DNA of 64,000 nt, from NCBI GenBank assembly GCA_036379935.1, contig DASVFT010000092.1, positions 12,890-76,889 on the forward strand, given 5' to 3'. Below, piece after piece: positions 32,081 to 39,544 of the stretch (its first letter is position 1; each line of letters starts with the position of its first letter). A program made the translations under genes and the position numbers. The notes below the pieces were generated by a model. It was not told the origin of the DNA and did not search any database. It saw only the letters and a list, made by a program, of their open reading frames with translations. Source of the stretch: JAOPZW01 sp036379935 (lineage in GTDB: Bacteria; Actinomycetota; Thermoleophilia; Solirubrobacterales; Solirubrobacteraceae).

Positions 32081-33320
32081 CGCCAGGCGCCGGCAGGACG
32101 GTGGGCGCGCCGTACGGACCCAGCACCGCGGGCAACGCGACGCTGCCGTCGTCGCGCTGGCCGTTCTCGAGCAGCGCGATCATGTGGCGCCACGTCACGG
32201 CCGTGCCGTTCAGCGTGTGCAGCACCTCGGGGCGGGCGCCTTCGGCGCCCCGGTAGCGGATCTGCAGGCGCCGCGCCTGGAAGTCGGTCGTGTTGGACGT
32301 CGAGGTCACCTCGCGGTAGCGCCCCTGGCCCGGCAGCCACGCCTCGCAGTCGTACTTCTTGGCCGCGCTGGCCCCGAGGTCGCCCACGCCGATGTTGACG
32401 ACGCGATAGGGGATCTCGAGCTCGCGCAGGATCTCCTCCTCGATCGCCAGCAGCCGCTCGTGCTCGTCGCGCGAGGCGTCGGGCTCCACGAACGAGAACA
32501 TCTCGAGCTTGTCGAACTGGTGCACGCGGAAGATCCCGCGGGTGTCCTTGCCCGCGGCGCCCGCCTCGCGCCGGAAGCACGACGAGAACCCCGCGTAGCG
32601 CAGCGGCAGGCCCTCGAGGATCTCGCCCGCGTGCAGCGAGGCGAGGGCCACCTCCGAGGTCCCCACGAGGTAGAGATCGTCGTCGGGGAGCCGATAGATC
32701 TGCTGCTCGGTGTCGGGCAGGAACCCCGTCCCGTAGAGCGCCTCCTCGCGCACCAGCACCGGCGGGATCACCGGCTCGAAGCCGTGGCCCATCAGCTTGT
32801 CCAGCGCCCAGCGCACGAGCGCGAGCTCGAGCAGCACGAGGTCGCCACGCAGGTAGGCGAAGCGCGAGCCCGACAGTCGCGCGGCGCGCTCGATGTCGAT
32901 GCGCTCGCCCGCCAGCTGGAGGTGATCCGCGCCGGTCGCCCCCGCCTCGCCGACCTCGCGCACGACCTCGTCCTCGTCGGCGGCGGTCTCGTCGGGCAGG
33001 TTGGGCAGCCCGGCGAGGACCGACTGCAGCCGCTCCTCGGCGTCGCGCGCGCGCTCGGTCAGGAGCTTGACCTGGGCCGAGACGTCGCGCATGCGCGCGA
33101 TCGCGTCGCCGGCGTCCTCGCCCGCCTGCTTGGCCGCGGCGATCCCCTCCGATGCAGTCTTCTGCTCGGCCCGCAGGCGCTCGGCGGCCGCGGTCGCCTC
33201 GCGCCAGCTCGCGTCGAGCTCGACGAGCTCGTCCACGCGCTCGGCCAGCTCGGGCGAGCGCCGCGCCAGCGCGGCGCGGACCGCGTCGGGGTCGCGGCGG
33301 ATGAGCCTCAGGTCCAGCAC
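32055..33320 (-). CDS. serS: Seryl-tRNA synthetase
   Basis: 421 residues; charges tRNA-Ser (and tRNA-Sec if present). N-terminal coiled-coil arm about 25-110 (RRSPELAERVDELVELDASW) that grips the long variable arm of tRNA-Ser; class II motif 2 FRREAGAAGKDTRGIFRVHQF and motif 3 with GTAVTWRHMIALLENGQ near the C-terminus. GTG start at 33320. Two tRNA-Ser genes lie within 2.1 kb of its end. It converges with the STAS gene, sharing 26 bases. Confidence 0.97.
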   Translation of the reverse strand: MLDLRLIRRDPDAVRAALARRSPELAERVDELVELDASWREATAAAERLRAEQKTASEGIAAAKQAGEDAGDAIARMRDVSAQVKLLTERARDAEERLQSVLAGLPNLPDETAADEDEVVREVGEAGATGADHLQLAGERIDIERAARLSGSRFAYLRGDLVLLELALVRWALDKLMGHGFEPVIPPVLVREEALYGTGFLPDTEQQIYRLPDDDLYLVGTSEVALASLHAGEILEGLPLRYAGFSSCFRREAGAAGKDTRGIFRVHQFDKLEMFSFVEPDASRDEHERLLAIEEEILRELEIPYRVVNIGVGDLGASAAKKYDCEAWLPGQGRYREVTSTSNTTDFQARRLQIRYRGAEGARPEVLHTLNGTAVTWRHMIALLENGQRDDGSVALPAVLGPYGAPTVLPAPGASPSTAPR

Positions 33321-33332
33321 GGACCCCGAAGG

Positions 33333-33752
33333 CTATTGGCCGGTCTGCTGCTCCGGCGTGAAGGAGGTCGTGCGCTCGCGGCCGGAGTACTTGGCCAGGA
33401 AGGCCGCGACGTCGTTCGCATCCTTTCCGACGACGATGTTCTCGGGCATGATCGCGCCCGAGTAGCCGCCGTTGCGGATGGCGTAGAGGACGTTCTCGGG
33501 CTGCTCCTTGCGCACGTTGAAGTTGGGGCCGTCGACGCGCTCGCGCTGGCGGACGTTGAGCGTCGTCCCCTCGGCGCCCACGACATCGAGCGTGTGGCAG
33601 CCCGAGCAGCGCTCGGAGAAGAGCAGCGCCCCATGCCGCACGTTCTCCGGCTGGGAGGCGATCTGCGGCGAGATCCCCTGCGAGCCGCAGGCGGCAGCGC
33701 CGACGGCGACCACGGAGAGCGCGGCGGCGATGACGCGGCGACGTCGGCCCAT
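33333..33752 (-). CDS. Lipoprotein cytochrome c, single heme
   Basis: 139 residues. Signal with lipobox-like GAAAC at 18-22 and a heme site CSGCH at 49-53; Met of the axial ligand is probably in SGAIMPENI (about 98-106). Similar to small c-type cytochromes with QPENVLYAIRNGGYSGAIMP. An ATG five codons upstream (33767) is an alternative start. Divergent from the cupredoxin gene with only 24 bases between. A role as electron carrier near complex I or an oxidase is inferred. Confidence 0.85.
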   Translation of the reverse strand: MGRRRRVIAAALSVVAVGAAACGSQGISPQIASQPENVRHGALLFSERCSGCHTLDVVGAEGTTLNVRQRERVDGPNFNVRKEQPENVLYAIRNGGYSGAIMPENIVVGKDANDVAAFLAKYSGRERTTSFTPEQQTGQ

Positions 33753-33776
33753 GACGGGCGGCATCATACGAAAGGC

Positions 33777-34178
33777 ATGACGGGCGCACGTGCCATGCCG
33801 CTGCTCCTCATCCTCGCCGCCCTCGTGACGAGCGGCTGCGGCGGCACCATCGCCTACACGCGAGCGCCCGAGCGCCGCGTCGACGTGCGGCTGGACGAGT
33901 ACCGGGTCCTGCCCGAGCACATCCAGGTCAGGGCCGGCAGCGTGACGATCACGGCGCACAACACGGGACGCCTCACCCACAACGTCGTCGTCGCGCAGTT
34001 CAAGCGACCGCTCGGCGGCCAGCGAGAACGGCACTACGGCCGCGCGACCAAGACGCTCTTCCCGGGCGAGACGGGGACGACGACGGTCGACCTCAAGCCC
34101 GGCAAGTACCGCCTCATCTGCACCATCTCGAACCACGACAACCTCGGGCAGTACGCCGAGCTGAAGGTCGTGCCGTGA
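33777..34178 (+). CDS. Cupredoxin-like lipoprotein with predicted Gln axial ligand
   Basis: 133 residues. Hydrophobic signal 7-20 and Cys21 (VTSGC, an imperfect lipobox). Plastocyanin/azurin-like beta fold with type-1 copper ligands His68 (LTHNVVV), Cys115 and His120 in LICTISNHDNLGQ. The position five after His120, Met in most blue copper proteins, is Gln125, as in stellacyanin, which predicts a lower redox potential. Probably carries electrons at the outer face of the membrane, perhaps with the divergent cytochrome c. Confidence 0.82.
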   Translation: MTGARAMPLLLILAALVTSGCGGTIAYTRAPERRVDVRLDEYRVLPEHIQVRAGSVTITAHNTGRLTHNVVVAQFKRPLGGQRERHYGRATKTLFPGETGTTTVDLKPGKYRLICTISNHDNLGQYAELKVVP

Positions 34179-34186
34179 GAGGGGAA

Positions 34187-34267
34187 AGCCCGGCGCCGGC
34201 CAGGTTGCCGCCGTTGCAAGACAGTCGCGGTGTGAGACAGAGGACCGTCTTGGGTCGGCGCCGGGCT
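34187..34267. other. Strongly structured intergenic segment (double hairpin)
   Basis: Outer perfect 12-base stem AGCCCGGCGCCG (34187-34198) / CGGCGCCGGGCT (34256-34267) encloses a second 10-base stem CAAGACAGTC (34217-34226) / GACCGTCTTG (34243-34252) with one mismatch and a 16-base loop. It lies between the convergent ends of the cupredoxin gene (34178) and the minus-strand gene ending at 34303. It may be a bidirectional terminator or a small structured RNA; no U-tract follows. Confidence 0.6.
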
Positions 34268-34302
34268 CCGCGTCAGCTTCGCCGCGCGCGCGCGGGATCC
34301 TG

Positions 34303-34746
34303 CTAGGCGGTGCCCCACGCCCGCAGCGCGAGGAAGGCGACCACGAGGGCGGCGGCGGCCATCGTGCCCATCTCGCGGCGCACGATGGCCAGCACGACCG
34401 AGCGCTGGCCGGCCTCGTCGAGCTTCCCCACGGCCTGAGCGTCCTCGAGGTCGCGGTCGTCGAGGATCGCCTCGGCCGCTGTGACGCGCAGCTGCTCGCC
34501 CACGAACGAGACCGCCACCGGCAGGAGCGCGTAGAGCCAGTAGAGCCCGTCGGCGGGGTGGAAGCCGAGCGCCGCGAGCATGCCGGCGACGAGGGCCTGG
34601 ACCACGCCGAGCGCCTGCCCCGCGCGGCACAGCACCCAGAATGCGCGCGAGGGCTCGACGGTCCACCAGCGCCAGGCGCCGAGCGCCGCTGCGACAAGGT
34701 TCATGACCGCGGTCACGAGCGCTACGACCTCGGCTACGTGCGCCAT
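34303..34746 (-). CDS. Hypothetical membrane protein next to the nuo operon
   Basis: 147 residues with about four hydrophobic segments (EVVALVTAVMNLVAAALGAW, ALGVVQALVAGMLAALGF, LYALLPVAVSFVGEQL, AAAALVVAFLALRAW) and an acidic loop ILDDRDLEDAQAV. No family recognised. ATG at 34746; the 52 bases to nuoA hold divergent promoters. Conservation beside nuo operons would suggest a respiratory role; this cannot be judged here. Confidence 0.7.
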   Translation of the reverse strand: MAHVAEVVALVTAVMNLVAAALGAWRWWTVEPSRAFWVLCRAGQALGVVQALVAGMLAALGFHPADGLYWLYALLPVAVSFVGEQLRVTAAEAILDDRDLEDAQAVGKLDEAGQRSVVLAIVRREMGTMAAAALVVAFLALRAWGTA

Positions 34747-34798
34747 CTGCCACTAAGTATCAACTCGTTACAAATGGTGGTAGAACCCCGCCGTCCCG

Positions 34799-35151
34799 AT
34801 GCTCCGCTCGTATCTGCCAGCCGTCGTCTTCCTCGGTCTCGGTACCGCCGTCGGCTCGGCCTTCGCGGTCCTCAACACCTATCTCGGCCCCCGGCGCCGG
34901 CCGAAGGTCGCCAGCAAGGCGGACCCCTACGAGTGCGGGCTGCCGTCGGAGATCCAGCGCGGGTTCCGCTTCGGGATCAGCTTCTACCTGATCGCGATGC
35001 TCTTCATCCTCTTCGACATCGAGGTCGTCTTCCTCTATCCCGTCGCCGTCCAGCTGCGCGCGTTCGGGACGTTCGCCCTCGTCGAGACGATCGTCTTCAT
35101 CGCTCTGCTCTTGGTGGCCTTCGTGTACGTCTGGCGTCGGGGGGCGCTGGA

Positions 35152-35161
<10 letters not shown>
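34799..35161 (+). CDS. nuoA: NADH-quinone oxidoreductase subunit A
   Basis: 120 residues, three membrane helices. Conserved KADPYECGLPSE with the Cys/Glu loop and RFGISFYLIAMLFILFDIEV with the acidic DIE motif. First gene of the nuoA-N operon, building the junction between the peripheral arm and the membrane arm. Overlaps nuoB by 10 bases. Confidence 0.97.
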
Positions 35162-35809
<648 letters not shown>

Positions 35810-35817
<8 letters not shown>

Positions 35818-36319
35818 CGCCACCGGCCTGGAGCTGCTCGCACAGGAGCTCACCGAGTCCGAGCCGGACGCCGTCCGCGACACCGAGTTCTTCCGCGGCA
35901 AGGCCGCGCTGCACGTCGCGCCGGCCGCCATCCGCTCCGCGCTCGCCTTCCTGCGTGGCAAGGGCTTCACCTTCCTGGCCAGCGTCCACGGGCTGGACTA
36001 CTACCCCGACGAGCCGCGCCTGGGCGTGCAGTACGAGCTGCTGAGCATGGAGGCGCTCGATCGCATCACCGTGAAGCTGCGCGTGCCGACCGACGCCGCC
36101 ACGGTCGACTCGGTGACGCCGGAGTGGCCGACCGCCGACCACCAGGAGCGCGAGATCTACGACATGTTCGGGGTCGTCTTCGACGGTCACCCGGACCTGC
36201 GCCGCATCCTCATGCCCGAGGACTACGAGGGCTTCCCGCAGCGCCGCGACTTCCCGATCGGCGGCGAGCCGGTCCTCTTCACGAAGGACGAGGTCTTCGG
36301 AAGGGACTACACGGCGTGA
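35810..36319 (+). CDS. nuoC: NADH-quinone oxidoreductase subunit C
   Basis: 169 residues, 30 kDa-subunit family. Signature HQEREIYDMFGVVFDGHPDL followed by RRILMPEDYEGFP. GTG start overlaps nuoB by 8 bases. Separate from nuoD, unlike the E. coli nuoCD fusion. Confidence 0.96.
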
Positions 36320-37569
36320 CCGAGGTCTCCGACTATCGCCGGCAGGAGGACTCGATCGACATCTCGGCGCGCACGCAGACGATCGAGCGCGCGGAGGGGC
36401 TCGAGCAGGAGCTCCTGACCATCAACTTCGGACCGCACCATCCCGCCACCCATGGCGTGCTGCGGCTGCTGGTCACGCTCGAGGGCGAGGTCGTGCGCGA
36501 CCTCAAGCCGATCATCGGCTACGTCCACACGGGGATCGAGAAGACGGCCGAGGACAAGAGCTACTGGAAGGTCATCCCCGTCGTCGAGCGGATGGACTAC
36601 CTGGCCTACTACTTCAACGCCATGACGTTCTGCGGGGCGGTGGAGACGCTCGTCGAGGTCGAGGTGCCCAAGCGCGCGCAGTACCTGCGCGTCATCCACA
36701 TGGAGCTCAACCGCATCATGAGCCACCTCGTGTGGCTGGGGACCAGCGCGCTGGATCTCGGCGCGATCTCGATGTTCTGGTACGGGTTCCGCGAGCGCGA
36801 GACGATCCTCGACCTCTTCGAGATGTCCTCCGGCCAGCGGATGCACACGCGCTACATCCAGGTCGGCGGCGTGATCGAGGACATCCCGCCGGGCTTCGCC
36901 GAGCGCGTGCGCGCGTTCTGCAAGCTCATGCCTGAGCGCATCGACTCCTACGAGGACCTGCTGGCCAAGAACGAGATCGTCCTTCAGCGCCTGCGCAACG
37001 TGGGCACGCTGTCGCTCCAGGAGCTGCTGGCCCTGGGCGTGACCGGCCCGCTGCTGCGCGCCGCCGGCCATCCGTGGGACCTGCGCAAGGCGACGCCCTA
37101 CTCGTCCTACGAGGACTTCGAGTTCAAGATCCCGATCGGCACGGTGGGCGACAACTACGACCGCTTCTTCGTGCGCATGGCGGAGATGCGCGAGTCGGTG
37201 AAGATCGTCGAGCAGGCGCTCGACGGCCTGCCCGAGGGACCCTTCATGACCGAGGACCGCAAGGTCGCGCTGCCGCCGCGGTGGGAGCTGGCCACCTCGA
37301 TGGAGGCCCTCATCCACCACTTCAAGCTCGTGACCGAGGGCTACCGCGTGCCGCCGGGCGAGGTCTACTACCCGATCGAATCGCCGCGCGGCGAGCTGGG
37401 CTGCTTCGTGCGCTCGGACGGCTCGAGCAAGCCCGCGCGCGTGCACATGCGCGACCCCTCGTTCGTGAACCTCCAGGCCACCGCCCCGATGGTCAAGGAC
37501 CTCTACATCGCCGACCTGATCGCCACGCTGGCCGCGCTGGACCCGATCCTCGGAGGGATCGACCGGTGA
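36316..37569 (+). CDS. nuoD: NADH-quinone oxidoreductase subunit D
   Basis: 417 residues, 49 kDa-subunit/hydrogenase-large-subunit family. NFGPHHPATHGVLRLL with the quinone-site His, GYVHTGIEKTAE, and PRGELGCFVRSDG near the end. GTG start overlaps nuoC (GTGA). Forms the quinone pocket with NuoB. A 13-codon frame follows before nuoE. Confidence 0.97.
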   Translation: MTEVSDYRRQEDSIDISARTQTIERAEGLEQELLTINFGPHHPATHGVLRLLVTLEGEVVRDLKPIIGYVHTGIEKTAEDKSYWKVIPVVERMDYLAYYFNAMTFCGAVETLVEVEVPKRAQYLRVIHMELNRIMSHLVWLGTSALDLGAISMFWYGFRERETILDLFEMSSGQRMHTRYIQVGGVIEDIPPGFAERVRAFCKLMPERIDSYEDLLAKNEIVLQRLRNVGTLSLQELLALGVTGPLLRAAGHPWDLRKATPYSSYEDFEFKIPIGTVGDNYDRFFVRMAEMRESVKIVEQALDGLPEGPFMTEDRKVALPPRWELATSMEALIHHFKLVTEGYRVPPGEVYYPIESPRGELGCFVRSDGSSKPARVHMRDPSFVNLQATAPMVKDLYIADLIATLAALDPILGGIDR

Positions 37570-37607
37570 GCCTTGAGGCAGGCATCGTCGCAGGGGGAAC
37601 GGCATAG
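37566..37607 (+). other. Tiny coupled ORF between nuoD and nuoE
   Basis: GTG at 37566 overlaps the nuoD stop (GTGA), and 13 sense codons (VSLEAGIVAGGTA) end in TAG that directly abuts the nuoE ATG (TAGATG). It fills the whole nuoD-nuoE gap, so could pass ribosomes from one gene to the next. AGGGGG inside it is also a ribosome site for nuoE, so the frame may be chance. Confidence 0.3.
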
Positions 37608-38234
37608 ATGGCGATCGATCCCCAGCGCGTGCCGCGCTTCGGGCACGGCTCGCGCGTCCCGGGCTGGGACGAGGCGGCCGACCTCTCGAAGGATCCGGCC
37701 GAGGTCCCCGACCCCGCGACCACGCCGGTGCCCGAGGACCTGCGAGCGCGCATCGAGGAGTACATGCGCCGCTATCCGGACCCCCGGTCGGCCGTGATCC
37801 CGGCGCTGCACACCGTGCAGGACCGCTACGGCTGGTGCAGCCCCGAAGGCATCGAGCAGGCGGCCTGCGTCATGCGCCTCACGCCCGCCTATCTCCTTTC
37901 GGTGGCCACCTTCTACGACATGCTCTTCACGACGCCGGTGGGGCGCAACGACGTCTTCGTGTGCACCAACATCTCGTGCTCGCTGTGCGGCGCCGACGAG
38001 CTCTTCGCCGCCTTCCACGAGCACGCGGGCGAGGACCCGGAGTTCAACCTGCGGGCCTTCGAGTGCCTGGGAGCCTGCGACATCGCGCCGATGGCCTCGA
38101 TCAACGGCCAGTACGTCGGGCCGATCCGCCCCGACGAGGTCCCCGCCGTCCTCGACGCGGTGCGCCGGGGCGAGGAGCCGCTCCCCGATCGCCAGCTGAA
38201 GTACCGCAAGTCCACCGACCCCAACGCGGCATGA
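37608..38234 (+). CDS. nuoE: NADH-quinone oxidoreductase subunit E
   Basis: 208 residues, 24 kDa-subunit thioredoxin-like fold with the N1a 2Fe-2S cluster: Cys in VCTNISCSLCG and CLGACDIAPM. The N-terminal 40 residues (RFGHGSRVPGWDEAADLSKD) are longer than in E. coli. ATG after TAG of the tiny ORF. Overlaps nuoF (ATGA). Confidence 0.96.
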   Translation: MAIDPQRVPRFGHGSRVPGWDEAADLSKDPAEVPDPATTPVPEDLRARIEEYMRRYPDPRSAVIPALHTVQDRYGWCSPEGIEQAACVMRLTPAYLLSVATFYDMLFTTPVGRNDVFVCTNISCSLCGADELFAAFHEHAGEDPEFNLRAFECLGACDIAPMASINGQYVGPIRPDEVPAVLDAVRRGEEPLPDRQLKYRKSTDPNAA

Positions 38235-39544
38235 CCAAACCACTGCTGCTCAAGGGCATCGACGAGCCCGGCCTCGACACGCTCGAGGTCTACCAGCGCC
38301 GCGGCGGCTACGACGCCCTGCGCAAGGCGCTCTCGATGACCCGCGAGGAAGTCCTGCACGAGCTCGAGGTCTCGGGCATCCGCGGCCGCGGCGGCGCCGG
38401 CTTCGCGATGGGCAAGAAGATCTCGTTCCTGCCCAAGGGCGCCATCGACAAGTACCTCGTCTGCAACGCCGACGAGTCCGAGCCGGGGACCTTCAAGGAC
38501 CGCGAGCTCATGCAGAAGAACCCGCACATGCTCATCGAGGGCATGATCATCGCCGCCTACGCGGGGGGCATCAACCGCGCCTTCATCTACATCCGCGGCG
38601 AGTACGAGCTTCAGGCCCAGAAGCTCGAGCAGGCCGTCGAGGAGGCGAAGCGGGCCGCCTACCTCGGCGAGGGCATCCTCGGCTCCGACCACTCGCTGAC
38701 CCTGTGGGTGCACCGCGGCGCCGGCGCCTACATCTGCGGCGAGGAGACGGCGCTTCTGGACTCGCTGGAGGGCAAGCGCGGCAACCCGCGCCTGAAGCCG
38801 CCCTTCCCCGCCAACCAGGGCCTCTACCAGGGGCCCACGCTCATCAACAACGTCGAGACGCTGGCCACCGCCCCCGTCATCATCCGGATGGGCGGCGAGG
38901 AGTACGCCAAGCTCGGGACCGCCGGCTCGACGGGGACCAAGGTCGTCTCGGTGTCGGGCCACGTGCAGCGCCCCGGCAACTACGAGGTCGAGCTGGGCAT
39001 CCCCTCGCGCGAGATCATCTACGGGCTGGCCGGGGGCCCGCCCGAGGGACGCGAGGTCAAGCTGTGGTTCCCCGGCGGCTCCAGCGCACCGGTCCTCACC
39101 GCCGACGACCTCGACGTTCCCTACGACTTCGACTCGCTGGCCAAGGCCGGCTCGATGCTCGGCTCGGGGGCCATCATCGTCATCGACGACTCGACCCCGG
39201 TCGTGGACGTGGCCATGAAGACGGCGAAGTTCTACCGCCACGAGTCGTGCGGCAAGTGCACCCCGTGCCGCGAGGGGACGAACTGGACCGTGAAGATGCT
39301 CGAGCGCATCGATTCGGGCGAGGCGACGCCGATGGACCTCGACATCATGGCCGCGGTCCAAGAGAACATCATCGGCAACTGCCTGTGCGTGCTCGGCGAC
39401 GCCATGGCCATGCCGATCGGCTCGATGATCCTGAAGTTCCGCGAGGAGTTCGAGGCCCACATCGAGGCCGCGCGGGCGCGCAACGAGCTGGCCACCACCG
39501 ACGAGGCGCCGCCCGAGGCGCTCATCCAAGGGGCGGTCGCCTGA
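38231..39544 (+). CDS. nuoF: NADH-quinone oxidoreductase subunit F (NADH-binding)
   Basis: 437 residues, 51 kDa subunit. NADH/FMN loops GIRGRGGAGFAMGKK and CNADESEPGTFKDRE, GAGAYICGEETALLDSLEG, and N3 4Fe-4S cluster ESCGKCTPCREG with the distant Cys in NCLCVLGD. Entry point for electrons from NADH. ATGA overlap with nuoE, ATG of nuoG overlaps its stop. Confidence 0.97.
   Translation: MTKPLLLKGIDEPGLDTLEVYQRRGGYDALRKALSMTREEVLHELEVSGIRGRGGAGFAMGKKISFLPKGAIDKYLVCNADESEPGTFKDRELMQKNPHMLIEGMIIAAYAGGINRAFIYIRGEYELQAQKLEQAVEEAKRAAYLGEGILGSDHSLTLWVHRGAGAYICGEETALLDSLEGKRGNPRLKPPFPANQGLYQGPTLINNVETLATAPVIIRMGGEEYAKLGTAGSTGTKVVSVSGHVQRPGNYEVELGIPSREIIYGLAGGPPEGREVKLWFPGGSSAPVLTADDLDVPYDFDSLAKAGSMLGSGAIIVIDDSTPVVDVAMKTAKFYRHESCGKCTPCREGTNWTVKMLERIDSGEATPMDLDIMAAVQENIIGNCLCVLGDAMAMPIGSMILKFREEFEAHIEAARARNELATTDEAPPEALIQGAVA

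Noticed and set aside
34187..34267. SRP (4.5S) RNA, 6S RNA or a known riboswitch
   Set aside because: No GGTCAGG/GGAAGGAAGCAGCC core of SRP RNA and no recognisable riboswitch consensus.
34747..34798. Riboswitch or leader in front of nuoA
   Set aside because: Only 52 bases between divergent genes, no stable stem seen.
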